A stretch of DNA of 64,000 nt from contig NZ_JALKBW010000001.1 in the NCBI RefSeq assembly GCF_023017165.1, positions 496,001 to 560,000 of the forward strand, read 5' to 3'. The DNA comes from Gordonia alkaliphila (lineage in GTDB: Bacteria > Actinomycetota > Actinomycetes > Mycobacteriales > Mycobacteriaceae). The notes beneath the pieces were generated by a model. It was not told the origin of the DNA, made no database searches, and saw only the letters and a list, made by a program, of their open reading frames with translations. Both the position numbers and the translations under genes were made by a program. Within the stretch, counting starts at the first letter, position 1, and the number at the start of each line of letters is the position of its first letter. Positions 9,144-18,396 of the stretch are shown here, one piece after another.

Positions 9144-11542
9144 GTGAGCACGCTTGAACCAGGGCAGATCTTCGCCGGCTACACCATCGAGTCACTCCTC
9201 GGCGCAGGCGGAATGGGCGAGGTCTACATCGCCCGCCACCCCCGACTCCCCCGCAGCGACGCCCTCAAAATCCTGTCCGCACCCCTCGCCGACGACGACG
9301 CCTTCCGCCGCCGCTTCGAACGCGAAGCCGACGTCGTCGCCGGCCTCTCCCACCCCACATCGTCAAAGTCCTCGACCGCGGCGAACACGACGGCCGCCTC
9401 TGGATCGCCTACGAACGCATCCACGGCACCGACCTCGCCGCCCACACCGGACACGGCCCCCTCGACCCCATGACGGTCGGTCGCACCATCACCGAGATCG
9501 CCTCGGCCCTCGACGAAGCCGCCACCCACGGCCTCGTCCACCGCGACGTGAAACCCGCCAACATCCTCATCGACCAACACGACCGCGCCCTCCTCACCGA
9601 CTTCGGCATCGCCCACCTGACCGCCGAAGCCAACGAACTCACCGGCACCGGCATGACCATCGGCACCGTCACCTACGCCTCCCCAGAACAACTCCTCGGC
9701 CAGCCCGTCGACGCCCGCGCCGACCAATACTCCCTCGCCGCCACCGCCTACACGCTGCTCACCGGCACACCCCCATTCACCAGCACCAACGCGGCCTCGC
9801 TCATCATGGCCCACATCCAACAACCACCACCGCGCGCCAGCACCATCGCCCCCGCGCTCTCCCCCGACGTCGACACCGTCCTGGCCACCGCACTCGCCAA
9901 GAACCCCGCCGACCGCTACCCCGACAGCCGCACCTTCGCCACCGCCCTCACCGCAGCACTCAACACCACCCCACCCACCGATGTCGTCGCCGCGGCAACC
10001 GACCAGCCGACCACCACTACACCCGTCGACCAAGCCACCACACACTTGAACACCCCGGCTCCCGCGCCCGCCGCTTACGTCGCCACCCAAGCCGGACCAG
10101 GCGCCATCCCCGGACCACCCGGACCTGGCGGACCAGCCGGACCACCCGCTCCGCCGACCGCGCCGACGGCCAAGAAGTCCCGCAAACCGGCGATCATCAT
10201 CGGCTCAGTCGTCGGCATCGCGATCCTCGTCTTCGGCCTCCTCGCCGCAATGCAACCCTGGAACTCCGATAACCCCGGCGCCACCCGCCCCGGCGTAACG
10301 GTCTCCCCAACGCCGCCGACCTCCCCGGAACTCGGCCACCCCGACATGGCGTCGCTGGCCACCAAACCCGAAGACCCCAAATGGGTCTTCGACGTTCCGG
10401 GCAAACTCACCGAACGTTCCTCGGTCACCCCGGCCGGCGGCAACGAGAAGCTGGTCATGATCTCCGTCAATCGGGACCGGACCAACACGCTGTACCTCCT
10501 CGACGCGGACACCGGGAAGGTCGTGCGCACGGTACCGGTCACCGGTATTGAGAACCCGTACGTCCACGACTGCAAGAACTTCACCGACCCGAACAAACTG
10601 ATCTGCCCCATGGACACGAGGAACGCGTACGCGACGATCGACCTCGGGACCGGCGCGATCACCCCGGTGCCGGTCAGCGGTGACCCGAAAGTGGTTGTCT
10701 CCGGCAACACCGCACTGTTCCTCACCGAGAACAGCATCACGGCTATCAGCAACACCGGCCGAAGGCTCTGGGGCACTCCCCACTTCAACGAACTCGTTGA
10801 GCGGCTCCCCCAGGGCAGTCCGGTGGTCCCGGTCGCGACCGAAACGACATTGACCCTGCACGACGCCACCACGGGGAAGGCGGTCTACACCTACGACGCC
10901 ATCAAAGCCCTCGGGCCCGGCCATACCTCGCGCGTGACGTGGCAGCCGTACGCCGACGGCTTCCTGATCGTCACACCGGGGGAATCGCTCAACGACAACC
11001 TCGTCGAGATCTACGACGCAGCCGGCACGAAGACCGCGACAGTCGAGAACGGTTGGCTACCCGTCGCGTACGACGCCGCCGAGGGTCACGCTGTCGTGTC
11101 CCCGCTACCCGTCCTGACCAACAAGCACACCAACCAGGTCGCCTCCGTCGACCCCGAGACCGGGCGGCCCGTCGTGACCGTCCAATTGCCGGCCGTCGCG
11201 ACCGAGGTCCTCGGCGCGGTCGGCACCAAGGTGGCTGTCGAGTACGTGTCCGCAGAGCTCTCGCTCCCCGGCCAGACGAAGATGAGTCAGGTCTGGTTCG
11301 ACGTGTACGACGGCGCGGGCGGCACCTTCACCACTCACTACCCTCCGCGCCTCCTCGGTACCGACGGGAAGCGATTGCTGATCGAGGAGTCAGACGACTT
11401 CAGCGTCTACGAGACCAACGACTACAGCCCCCTCGAGGCCGTGAACAGCCAGCCGTTGTGGGAAGTGAAATCCACCGGCTCCCAGGACGAACCGTTCGTC
11501 ATCGGCGGCAAGCTCTACGTCGCGAACCGTCGCATGCTCTAG
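9144..11542 (+). pseudogene. Transmembrane Ser/Thr protein kinase, interrupted by a one-base frameshift
   Basis: The PknB-type kinase domain has an intact glycine loop ([11 protein letters not shown], residues 19-28), a lysine in DALKIL (residue 42), HRDVKPAN, DFG and ASPE. It is followed by a Pro/Thr-rich linker, one membrane helix (IIIGSVVGIAILVFGLLAA) and a roughly 400-residue extracellular domain with beta-propeller/PQQ-like repeats. The frame breaks at 9353-9357: GLSHP ends in the start frame, and IVKVLDRG resumes at 9359 in another. One added C in the CCCC run at 9353-9356 restores a 799-residue protein, and the paralogue at 11624 reads through this point. As written, only 71 kinase residues are made. 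The intact downstream frame suggests a recent mutation or an assembly error. The 5' half is markedly C-rich at third codon positions. Confidence 0.85.
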
Positions 11543-11558
11543 CTGTCGCCCCCGGGGG

Positions 11559-11623
11559 CGGAATAGGACTGTCGGGTACGGCGTGCCCGGTAGTCTGACG
11601 CGGCAACCATCAGGGGGACACAC
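11559..11623 (+). promoter_or_regulatory. Promoter/leader of the second kinase gene
   Basis: This is a near copy of 9079-9143: GGAATAGGACTG, TAGTCT at 11591-11596 as candidate -10, GACGCGGCAACCATCAGGGG and the start codon. It lies directly after the stop of the first kinase gene, so the second gene probably has its own promoter. Confidence 0.5.
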
Positions 11624-13895
11624 GTGAGCACGCTTGAACCGGGACAGATCTTCGCCGACTACACCATCGAGGAACTGCTCGACACCGACGACATGGGTGA
11701 GGTCTACGTCGCACATCATCCGGGCCTCGCCCGTAGCAACGCGCTCCGCGTCTTCGCCGCCGCACTCACCGACGACGACTCGTTCCGCACTCGCTTCGAA
11801 CACGAAGTCGACGTCCTCGCAGGACTCTCGCACCCCGCTCTCGTGAAGGTCCTCGACCACGGCATCGACGACAGTCGCTACTGGATCGCCTACGAGCTGA
11901 TCGGCGGCGAGAACCTCGGCGACCGCCTCGAGCAGGGCCCACTCGACCCGCAGGTCGTCGCACGGTACGTGGCGGAGATCGCGTCCGCCCTCGACACGTT
12001 GGCCGCGAGCGGCGTCGTACACCGCCAGGTGCAGCCGACGAATATCCTGATCGACCAGCACGACCGCGCCCGACTCACTGACTTCGGCCTCGACCGCCTA
12101 TCCGGCGCCGCCGACGACGCGGGGCTGACCATCCGCACCGTCACCTACGCCGCTCCCGAACTGCTCCAGGGTTACACCCCCGATCCGCGCGCCGACCAGT
12201 ACTCGCTGGCCGCGACGGCGTACGCGCTCCTCACCGGAGCTCCGCCGTTCGCCACCGGCAACGCGGTGTCGATCAGCATGGCCCACATCCTGCAGCCGGT
12301 CCCCGCTGCCAGCCGGCGCTCGCCGCACCTGCCGCCCGCAGTCGACGCCGTCCTCGCAGCGGCGATGGCCAAGAACCCCACCGACCGCTTCCCCACCAGC
12401 CGATCCTTCGCCGACGCCCTCACCGCAGCGCTCGGCGCCGCGCCGCCCCGACCAACCGGCCGTCGCCACTGCGGCCCCGATCGCGCCCGACTCCCCCGTC
12501 GCACCGACGCGGGCCCCCGCGAAGAGGTCGCGCACGCCGCTCCTGGTCGCCGTCGCACTGATCGGAGCACTGATTCTGGTCGTCGGTCTCGTCGTGGCCT
12601 TCCAACCGTGGAAGAGCGACGGCGGCAGCGAACGCACCAGCGAGAACACCGCAGCAGGCATCGAGGTCGCCGCCGATGCGGCCGATCTCAAGCGCACACC
12701 GGTGACCCCCGAGCTGCCGTCCTTCCCGACCGCACCGACCGACCCGAAGTGGGTGTTCGTCGCACCCCAATACGCCGGCTTCGAGCAGGCCGTCGGCGGC
12801 AATGAGCGGATCGTCCTGATCTCCGGCGACGACAAGACGTACATCGTCGACGCCGAATCCGGCACCAGGCTGAGGACCATCGTCATACCCGAACGGGACC
12901 GGGCCTTCCGCGACTGCCGCGGTTTCCGGAATCCGAACAAACTGTTCTGCACGTTGGACAACGACAGCGCGGCGGTGCTTGATGTCGCGACCGGCGCTGT
13001 CACCGACCTTCCGGACCCGGCGTCCCGCACTGAAGTCAGCTATTCCGTCACCGGCGATACCGTCGTGGCGGTCACGAAGACTCGGGTCACCGCCTACGAC
13101 GACACCGGCCGCACCGCATGGAGCGCACCCGGCGGCTTCAACTCGGTCCTCGATTTTCCGGACGGCACACCCGCAATCCCCTCGATCTCCGGCACCGTCT
13201 TCACGCTGCGCGACGTCGCCACCGGCCGGATCATCTATACCTACGACGCGGGGAAGACCAGGTACCCCGAGCAATCCGTGAACATCGAATGGACACCGTT
13301 CGCGAGCGGTTTCTCCGTCGTCGTCGATAACGAGGTGCCATCCGATGCCCACGTCGATTTTTATGACAGCGCCGGCAAGAAGACGTCCTCCGCCGCACCG
13401 GGTTGGCTGCCTGCCGAATACGGTCCGTCTCCTGCCTTGACCCGCCTCCTGCGCATGGGCACCGTGACGCCGCTTCCACTGCTCACCAACGACGACACCA
13501 AACAGGTCGCCTCGTTCGATCCGGCCACCGGAAAGCCCGTTGTCACTGCTCAGCTGGACACCGAGCCGGGCGTGATCATGGCTGCGGTCAGCACCACCGT
13601 CGTTGTCTCCCACAGGCCCCCACCTCCCGGGTCGAGCCCCTCCGCGAGCGCCAACGACCTGGTGTGGTTCGACGTCTACGACGGCTCCGGGGGCAGCTTC
13701 AACCAGGATTTCCCGAACTATCTCGGTACCGACGGCGAACGGATGCTGCTCGGCGTCGATCGCGACCGGACCACCGATCTGGTCGCCTACGGCGCTGACG
13801 ACACCGACCCGCTCTGGCGGATGCCACTCGAATCGTCCATCGGCCTGCGCGTCATCGGCGGCAAGGTCTACGACGGCAAGCGGCGCCTGCTCTAG
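11624..13895 (+). pseudogene. Catalytically dead paralogue of the Ser/Thr kinase (pseudokinase), also frameshifted
   Basis: The protein is collinear with the kinase at 9144, but catalytic positions have changed. The glycine loop is LLDTDDMGEVY, the VAIK-type lysine is Arg (NALRVF), and HRDVKPAN has become HRQVQPTN, losing the catalytic Asp and the following Lys. DFG and APE are kept. It therefore should not phosphorylate, but could bind nucleotide or act as a scaffold or sensor partner. A frameshift lies in the CCCC run at 12446-12449. Removing one C joins the kinase-like part to the linker, membrane helix (LLVAVALIGALILVVGLVV) and extracellular domain, giving 756 residues. As the sequence stands the extracellular part is out of frame. 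Pseudokinase status does not depend on the frameshift. Confidence 0.82.
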
Positions 13896-13904
13896 GCTCC
13901 TGAC

Positions 13905-14465
13905 GTGACCACCAGTCCGCCGTATCCGGCGCCGTACCCGCCCGGCCCGCCACCGCTCCCGCCCCGAGGCAACGGCTATCGCACCACCACGCTCCTCGCG
14001 CTGGCCGCGGCGGTGATCGCCGGGATCGTCGCGCTGGCGCTGTTCTTCACGATGCCGAGCTCGGACGGCTCCTCGCAGGCCGACGGCCCCATCGCGCCCG
14101 ACCCCGCCCTCGTGAAGCGCGCCACCGAGATCGTCTGCCTGCCCTTCACCCTCAGCGCGGCGACGTTCGACGCCGACTTCCAGCGCGCCGAAGCCGTGCT
14201 GACCGGAGCCGCGAAGCGGCTGTATTCGAGCCAGCGCGATGGGTTCGAGTCGCTTGCGAAAGACAATTCCGGCATCACCTTCGGCTGCTCGGTCACCGCC
14301 CTCGGCGTCATCAGCGCAGGCGACGAGAAAGCCGACCTGGTAGCCACGCTCCGAAGCACAACTCAGGGTCCCGGTACGCCAACCACCATCAACCGGAAGT
14401 TCGAAATGGTCAACCAGAACGGCCAATGGCTGATCAGCGAGATGACGATTGCGGGGGTGAACTGA
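13905..14465 (+). CDS. Membrane-anchored protein with NTF2-like extracellular domain (Mce-associated-like), copy 1
   Basis: This 186-residue protein has a Pro-rich cytosolic start (residues 1-22), one membrane helix (about 29-50) and an extracellular domain with paired cysteines near 78 and 124. The segment FDADFQRAEAVLTGAAKRLY resembles the conserved part of Mce-associated membrane proteins, and the C-terminus NQNGQWLISEMTI is shared with the next gene. It starts (GTG) 9 bp after the pseudokinase stop and abuts the next gene, so kinase, pseudokinase and this pair may form one envelope-signalling operon. Function unknown. Confidence 0.7.
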   Translation: MTTSPPYPAPYPPGPPPLPPRGNGYRTTTLLALAAAVIAGIVALALFFTMPSSDGSSQADGPIAPDPALVKRATEIVCLPFTLSAATFDADFQRAEAVLTGAAKRLYSSQRDGFESLAKDNSGITFGCSVTALGVISAGDEKADLVATLRSTTQGPGTPTTINRKFEMVNQNGQWLISEMTIAGVN

Positions 14466-15071
14466 ATGACCGACTTCCCACCTCCGAGCAACAGCCCCGA
14501 CGGCATGCCGACGGTCTTCCCACCGCCACCTGGTTTCGGCACCGACCCGCATCGGGGTCCGGGCGGGTGGCGGATCGCCGCACCGCTCGCGGTGCTCGCC
14601 GCGATCGCCGTCATCGTCGTCGCCGCGCTGATCGGCACCGGTGTCATCGGCGGGGCAGCCGAAGCCGACGACACGCGCCCCGGGCGAGCGGCCACTCAGA
14701 AGGCGGTCGACGAGGTGATGACACGCGCGCAGAACATCATCTGCCAGCCCCTGACCTTCGGCTACACCACGTACGACGCCGACATGGACGCCGCAGCACG
14801 GGTCCTCACCGGCGCGGCGAAAGCCGAGTTCGACAAGGAGCGCGAGACCACCGCCCGCACCGTCCGGCAGAGCAAGGCGAGCGGATCCTGCAAGGTCGAC
14901 GACGCCGGCCTGATCAGCCTCGACGGCGACACCGCCGAGATCCTCGGTGCGCTGACCGTCACCACCGACAGCCTCCTCGGCGGCGACGACACGAAGCGCG
15001 TCGCCGGCCGCTACACGCTCGTCAAAGCCGACGATGAGTGGCTCATCAGCGAGATGACGATCCTCCAGTAG
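14466..15071 (+). CDS. Membrane-anchored protein with NTF2-like extracellular domain (Mce-associated-like), copy 2
   Basis: This is a 201-residue paralogue of the preceding protein: Pro-rich start, membrane helix (about residues 38-60), then the shared pattern IICQPLTFGYTTYDADMDAA, LTGAAKAEF and DDEWLISEMTI. Two cysteines flank the domain core as in copy 1. It starts directly after the stop of copy 1, and its last 26 bp overlap the convergent PucR-type gene. No mce or yrbE genes are nearby, so the relation to lipid import is family resemblance only. Confidence 0.7.
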   Translation: MTDFPPPSNSPDGMPTVFPPPPGFGTDPHRGPGGWRIAAPLAVLAAIAVIVVAALIGTGVIGGAAEADDTRPGRAATQKAVDEVMTRAQNIICQPLTFGYTTYDADMDAAARVLTGAAKAEFDKERETTARTVRQSKASGSCKVDDAGLISLDGDTAEILGALTVTTDSLLGGDDTKRVAGRYTLVKADDEWLISEMTILQ

Positions 15072-16371
15072 CTACGGGCACAGCGGCGACGCCGGCGGTG
15101 ACCGCCTCCAGCGCGAGGGTCAGTTCCACCAGTTCGCGCGGGCGGTCCAGGTGCAGACCGGTGAGCCGTTCCAAGCGGCGCAACCGGTTCAGGACCGTGT
15201 TGTGGTGGCAGAACAGCACTTTGCCTGCGCGAGCCGCCGATCCGTCGGCGTCGAGCCACGCGCGGAACGTGTCCAGCAGCACGGCGCGTTCCCCGGCGTC
15301 GAGCTCGAGCACCGGTCCCAGAATGTTCGCGGCGAGCACGGCGCTCAGATCGGGTCGCGCCACCAGCAGTGCCATCGAGAGCCGGTCGGTCAGCAGCACC
15401 GGGCCGTCGGCTGCCCCGGCGGCGCGCAGCGCGAGTTCGGCGAGTTGGTTGGCCCGCCCCACGTTGATCAGGCCGTCGACCGCCGGGCTGATGCCCGCGA
15501 GCGTTCCGGGGTACGACGACGCCAACGCCACCCGCACCTCGGTCGGTGTCCGGTCGCCGAGCAGCACCAGCAACGACAGCCCGGACCGCTGCGGACACCA
15601 GTAGAGCGTCATGCCGTCGAGCTCGTCGCGCACCGGGCGGCCGCTCCCGACCGCCTCGTCGGGGACGCGCACCACCGCGTACCGCCCGTCGGTCGGCAGA
15701 TCCAGGGCGATCGCCGCGCTCACCACGTCCACCGGGTCGGCGTGGCCGCGCAGGAAGGCACGCAGCATAGGCAGCAGTTTGCGTTCGGCGTCGGCGGCGG
15801 CGCCCGTGGACGCCAACCGGTACGACTCGATCATCAGCTTGGTGTCGCGTTCGCAGAAGCTCCAGAACCCGCCGGCACTGCGTGCCAGTTCCAACGCGTC
15901 GTCGGGGTCGTGCGCGGTGGCGGCCTCCACCAGCTCCCGCCACAGCTCGGCGGCCCAGATCCGGTAGCAGTCGCGCAACGCCAGCAGCGGCACGCCCTGC
16001 CGAGCACGGAGCTGCCCCAGGTTCCAGGCGTATTCGGCCGAGTCGAGGACGCGCTCCGGGTTGGCCAGCGACCCCACGGACGACTCCAGCGCCGAGTACA
16101 GCAGCGCTCCGAGTTCCGGCGGGCCGCTGATCCGGTCTCCGTAGTGGGGTACTTCGGCGCGGATCCGCGCGACCACCGTCTCGGCGATCGACGTCGCCCG
16201 CCCTTCCAGGAGGCGTGCGGCCTGCACGATCGTCGGCGACAGCCCGGGCGTGGCCGCACCCGCCGCCGCGACTTTGGCCGTGACGTCGCGGGACAGCCGG
16301 AGCTCAGCCGGCGATCGGTCGCTGCGTCGTGCCGTCGTAGTTTTCACGCGATCGGACCCCTCGGTCTCCAC
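15046..16371 (-). CDS. PucR/CdaR-type transcriptional regulator
   Basis: The 441-residue product has an N-terminal segment resembling the RsbRD/GGDEF-like sensory part of PucR-family proteins and a C-terminal HTH_30 domain (VLFCHHNTVLNRLRRLERLTG, then DRPRELVELTLAL). The family often controls purine, amino acid or aromatic catabolism. The GTG at 16371 is the longest start; an internal GTG 24 bp later is possible. It lies upstream of nothing on its own strand and converges with the membrane protein gene. The two flavin oxidoreductase genes behind it on the same strand are possible targets, but nothing proves that. Confidence 0.85.
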   Translation of the reverse strand: METEGSDRVKTTTARRSDRSPAELRLSRDVTAKVAAAGAATPGLSPTIVQAARLLEGRATSIAETVVARIRAEVPHYGDRISGPPELGALLYSALESSVGSLANPERVLDSAEYAWNLGQLRARQGVPLLALRDCYRIWAAELWRELVEAATAHDPDDALELARSAGGFWSFCERDTKLMIESYRLASTGAAADAERKLLPMLRAFLRGHADPVDVVSAAIALDLPTDGRYAVVRVPDEAVGSGRPVRDELDGMTLYWCPQRSGLSLLVLLGDRTPTEVRVALASSYPGTLAGISPAVDGLINVGRANQLAELALRAAGAADGPVLLTDRLSMALLVARPDLSAVLAANILGPVLELDAGERAVLLDTFRAWLDADGSAARAGKVLFCHHNTVLNRLRRLERLTGLHLDRPRELVELTLALEAVTAGVAAVPVATGGSSSR

Positions 16372-16559
16372 AAGACGACGTTGCCGCCAGGGTACGTCCG
16401 GCGAATCATCGTGCAGGACGGCTGCGCACCGAACCTGGTGGGCCCCGCCGACCTACCGTACGACCCCCGTGCGATGCACCTGGTCAGCCAGCCCCTGGAT
16501 CCGACGGCGCACCTCGGTCCGGCCCCGGCGCACCGGCTCCCTCCCCACCCCGGACCGCG

Positions 16560-17207
16560 CTAGTTCCCGCTGAGCAGGCGGGCGAAGGTCGCCATTCCGG
16601 CGGCTTCGGCGCTCGACGGACCGGCCGCAGCCGACACCGTCGAGATGCTCGCCGCCGGTCGTTCGCGTTCGCCGAGCAGCGCGGCCAACTGCCCCGCGGC
16701 TCGGTCGATCCGGCCGGCCAGCGTGGTGGCGTCACCGCTCCCGCCGGCCCAGTCCTCACTGGCGGCGTACACCCCGGTCGGCACCACGACGGTCCGCAGA
16801 AAACCGAACAGCGGCCGCAGCGCGTGGTCGAGGACCATCGAATGCCGCGGGCTGCCGCCGGTGGCGGCGATCAGCACCGGCTTGCCGTTCATCGCGTCGA
16901 CGTCGACGAGGTCGAAGAAGGCCTTGAACAGCCCCGAATACGACGCGTTGAACACCGGACTGGCGACGATCAGCGCATCCGCCTCCTGGACCTGCGCGAT
17001 CGCGGGGCCCGCGGCGCCGGTGGCGAAACCGGCGGCCATCGACGCACCGACATCGGCGGCGACGTCGCGCAGGTCGATCACGCTCCACTCCGCGCCGAAG
17101 GTGGGCAGCGCGGCGAGGGTGGCCTCCCCGAGCCGGTCGACCAACATGCGGGTCGACGACGGCTCGCACAGTCCGGCGTTGACGGCGACGATCTTGAGCG
17201 CGCTCAC
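16560..17207 (-). CDS. NADPH-dependent FMN reductase (flavodoxin-like, CE1759-type)
   Basis: This 215-residue flavodoxin-fold protein has the phosphate-binding start VNAGLCEPSSTRMLVDRL, SPVFNASYSGLFKAFFDLVD around the flavin and GGSPRHSMVLDHALRPL. The family supplies reduced FMN to partner monooxygenases. Its GTG start overlaps the stop of the luciferase-like monooxygenase gene by 4 bp, so the two are translationally coupled and almost certainly form a two-component flavin monooxygenase pair. The substrate is unknown. The 188 bp between this gene and the PucR gene hold no feature that I recognise. Confidence 0.88.
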   Translation of the reverse strand: MSALKIVAVNAGLCEPSSTRMLVDRLGEATLAALPTFGAEWSVIDLRDVAADVGASMAAGFATGAAGPAIAQVQEADALIVASPVFNASYSGLFKAFFDLVDVDAMNGKPVLIAATGGSPRHSMVLDHALRPLFGFLRTVVVPTGVYAASEDWAGGSGDATTLAGRIDRAAGQLAALLGERERPAASISTVSAAAGPSSAEAAGMATFARLLSGN

Positions 17208-18298
17208 ACCAGCACCTCCTTCTTCGAGTCCTGCGCCTTCGCGACGAGCGAGGCGTGGGTCGGTGCGTCCGGCACGTGCGCCGGACGGTTCTCGGCGAAG
17301 CCGGCCCGCAGCTCGGGCAGCACCTCGCCCAGCTCGTCGAGCTGCTCGAGGACGATCTTGAGCGGCAAGCCGGCATGGTCGACGAGGAACAGCTGGCGCT
17401 GGTAGTCGCCGAAGCTCTCCCGGAAGCTCAACGTCTTGTCGACGAACTCGGCCGGGCTGCCGACGGTCAGCGGAGTCTCCCGGCTGAAGTCCTCCAACGA
17501 CGGTCCGTTCCCGTAGACCGGCGCCTTGTCGAAGTACGGGCGGAACTCGTTGACCGCGTCCTGGGAGTTCTTCCGGATGAAGAACTGTCCGCCCAAGCCG
17601 ACGATGGCCTCGTCGGCGGCGCCGTGGCCGTAGTGCTCGTACCGCTCGCGGTAGAAGCCGATCAACCGCTGGAAGTGGCCCTTGGGCCAGAAGATGTTGT
17701 TCGCGAAGAAGCCGTCGCCGTAGTACGCGGCCTGCTCGGCGATCTCCGGGCTGCGGATGGAGCCGTGCCAGACGAACGGCGCGACGTCGTCGAGCGGCCG
17801 CGGAGTGGAGGTAAACGACTGCAGCGGGGTGCGGAACTTGCCCTCCCAGTTCACCACGTCCTCGGTCCACAGCTTGTGCAGCAGCGCGTAGTTCTCGATG
17901 GCCAGCGGGATGCCCTGGCGGATGTCCTGACCGAACCACGGGTACACCGGGCCGGTGTTGCCGCGGCCCAGCATCAGATCGACGCGGCCGTCGGCGAGAT
18001 GCTGCAGCATGGCGAAATCCTCGGCGATCTTCACCGGGTCGTTGGTGGTGATCAGCGTGGTGGCCGTGGAGAGCTGCAGCTTCTCGGTCTGCGCGGCGAT
18101 GTAGGCCAGCGTGGTGGTGGGCGACGACGAGAAGAACGGCGGGTTGTGGTGCTCGCCGAGCGCGAAGACGTCGAGGCCGATGTCCTCCGCCTTGCGGGCG
18201 ATCGCGACGGTCGCCTTGATCCGCTCGTGTTCGCTGGGCGTCACGCCGGTGGTCGGGTCGGTGGTGATGTCGCTGACGCTGAAGAGTCCGAATTGCAT
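17204..18298 (-). CDS. Luciferase-like FMN-dependent monooxygenase (LLM class, CE1758-type)
   Basis: This 364-residue TIM-barrel enzyme of the bacterial luciferase superfamily starts MQFGLFSVSDI. It has the HHNPPFFSSSPTTTLAYIA segment near residue 51 and DLMLGRGNTGPVYPWFG near residue 132, typical of the reduced-FMN-using group. It is coupled to the FMN reductase gene downstream. A 16 bp palindrome lies 44 bp upstream of the start and could be an operator. Likely role: oxygenation or desulfonation of an unknown small molecule. Confidence 0.9.
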   Translation of the reverse strand: MQFGLFSVSDITTDPTTGVTPSEHERIKATVAIARKAEDIGLDVFALGEHHNPPFFSSSPTTTLAYIAAQTEKLQLSTATTLITTNDPVKIAEDFAMLQHLADGRVDLMLGRGNTGPVYPWFGQDIRQGIPLAIENYALLHKLWTEDVVNWEGKFRTPLQSFTSTPRPLDDVAPFVWHGSIRSPEIAEQAAYYGDGFFANNIFWPKGHFQRLIGFYRERYEHYGHGAADEAIVGLGGQFFIRKNSQDAVNEFRPYFDKAPVYGNGPSLEDFSRETPLTVGSPAEFVDKTLSFRESFGDYQRQLFLVDHAGLPLKIVLEQLDELGEVLPELRAGFAENRPAHVPDAPTHASLVAKAQDSKKEVLV

Positions 18299-18341
18299 TG
18301 CCGCGCCTTCCGGTCGTGGGGTCCGTTGTCACCCAGCACAA

Positions 18342-18357
18342 CCGGACCTTGGTCCGG
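18342..18357. promoter_or_regulatory. Perfect palindrome upstream of the monooxygenase gene
   Basis: CCGGACC-TT-GGTCCGG is a perfect 7-2-7 inverted repeat placed 44-59 bp before the start of the luciferase-like gene, close to an AT-rich stretch (TTATCC on the minus strand) that could be a -10. Size and symmetry suit a TetR-type or similar dimeric repressor. A same-architecture palindrome occurs at 47165-47180. Confidence 0.5.
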
Positions 18358-18396
18358 ATAATTCCCGGCGCTGCGCGCGGCAAGCGGAGTGGCGAG

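Noticed and set aside
9144..13895. Programmed ribosomal frameshifting in the two kinase genes
   Set aside because: The sites are plain four-base C runs without a slippery heptamer, stop codon placement or evident downstream pseudoknot, and they need opposite corrections (one extra base, one fewer). Error or mutation is simpler.
12420..14552. A 710-codon open frame on the minus strand across the second kinase gene
   Set aside because: It is antisense to a recognisable kinase ectodomain and membrane protein, is full of Arg/Gly/Val/Asp from shadow codons, and has no family features. It is a high-GC shadow frame.
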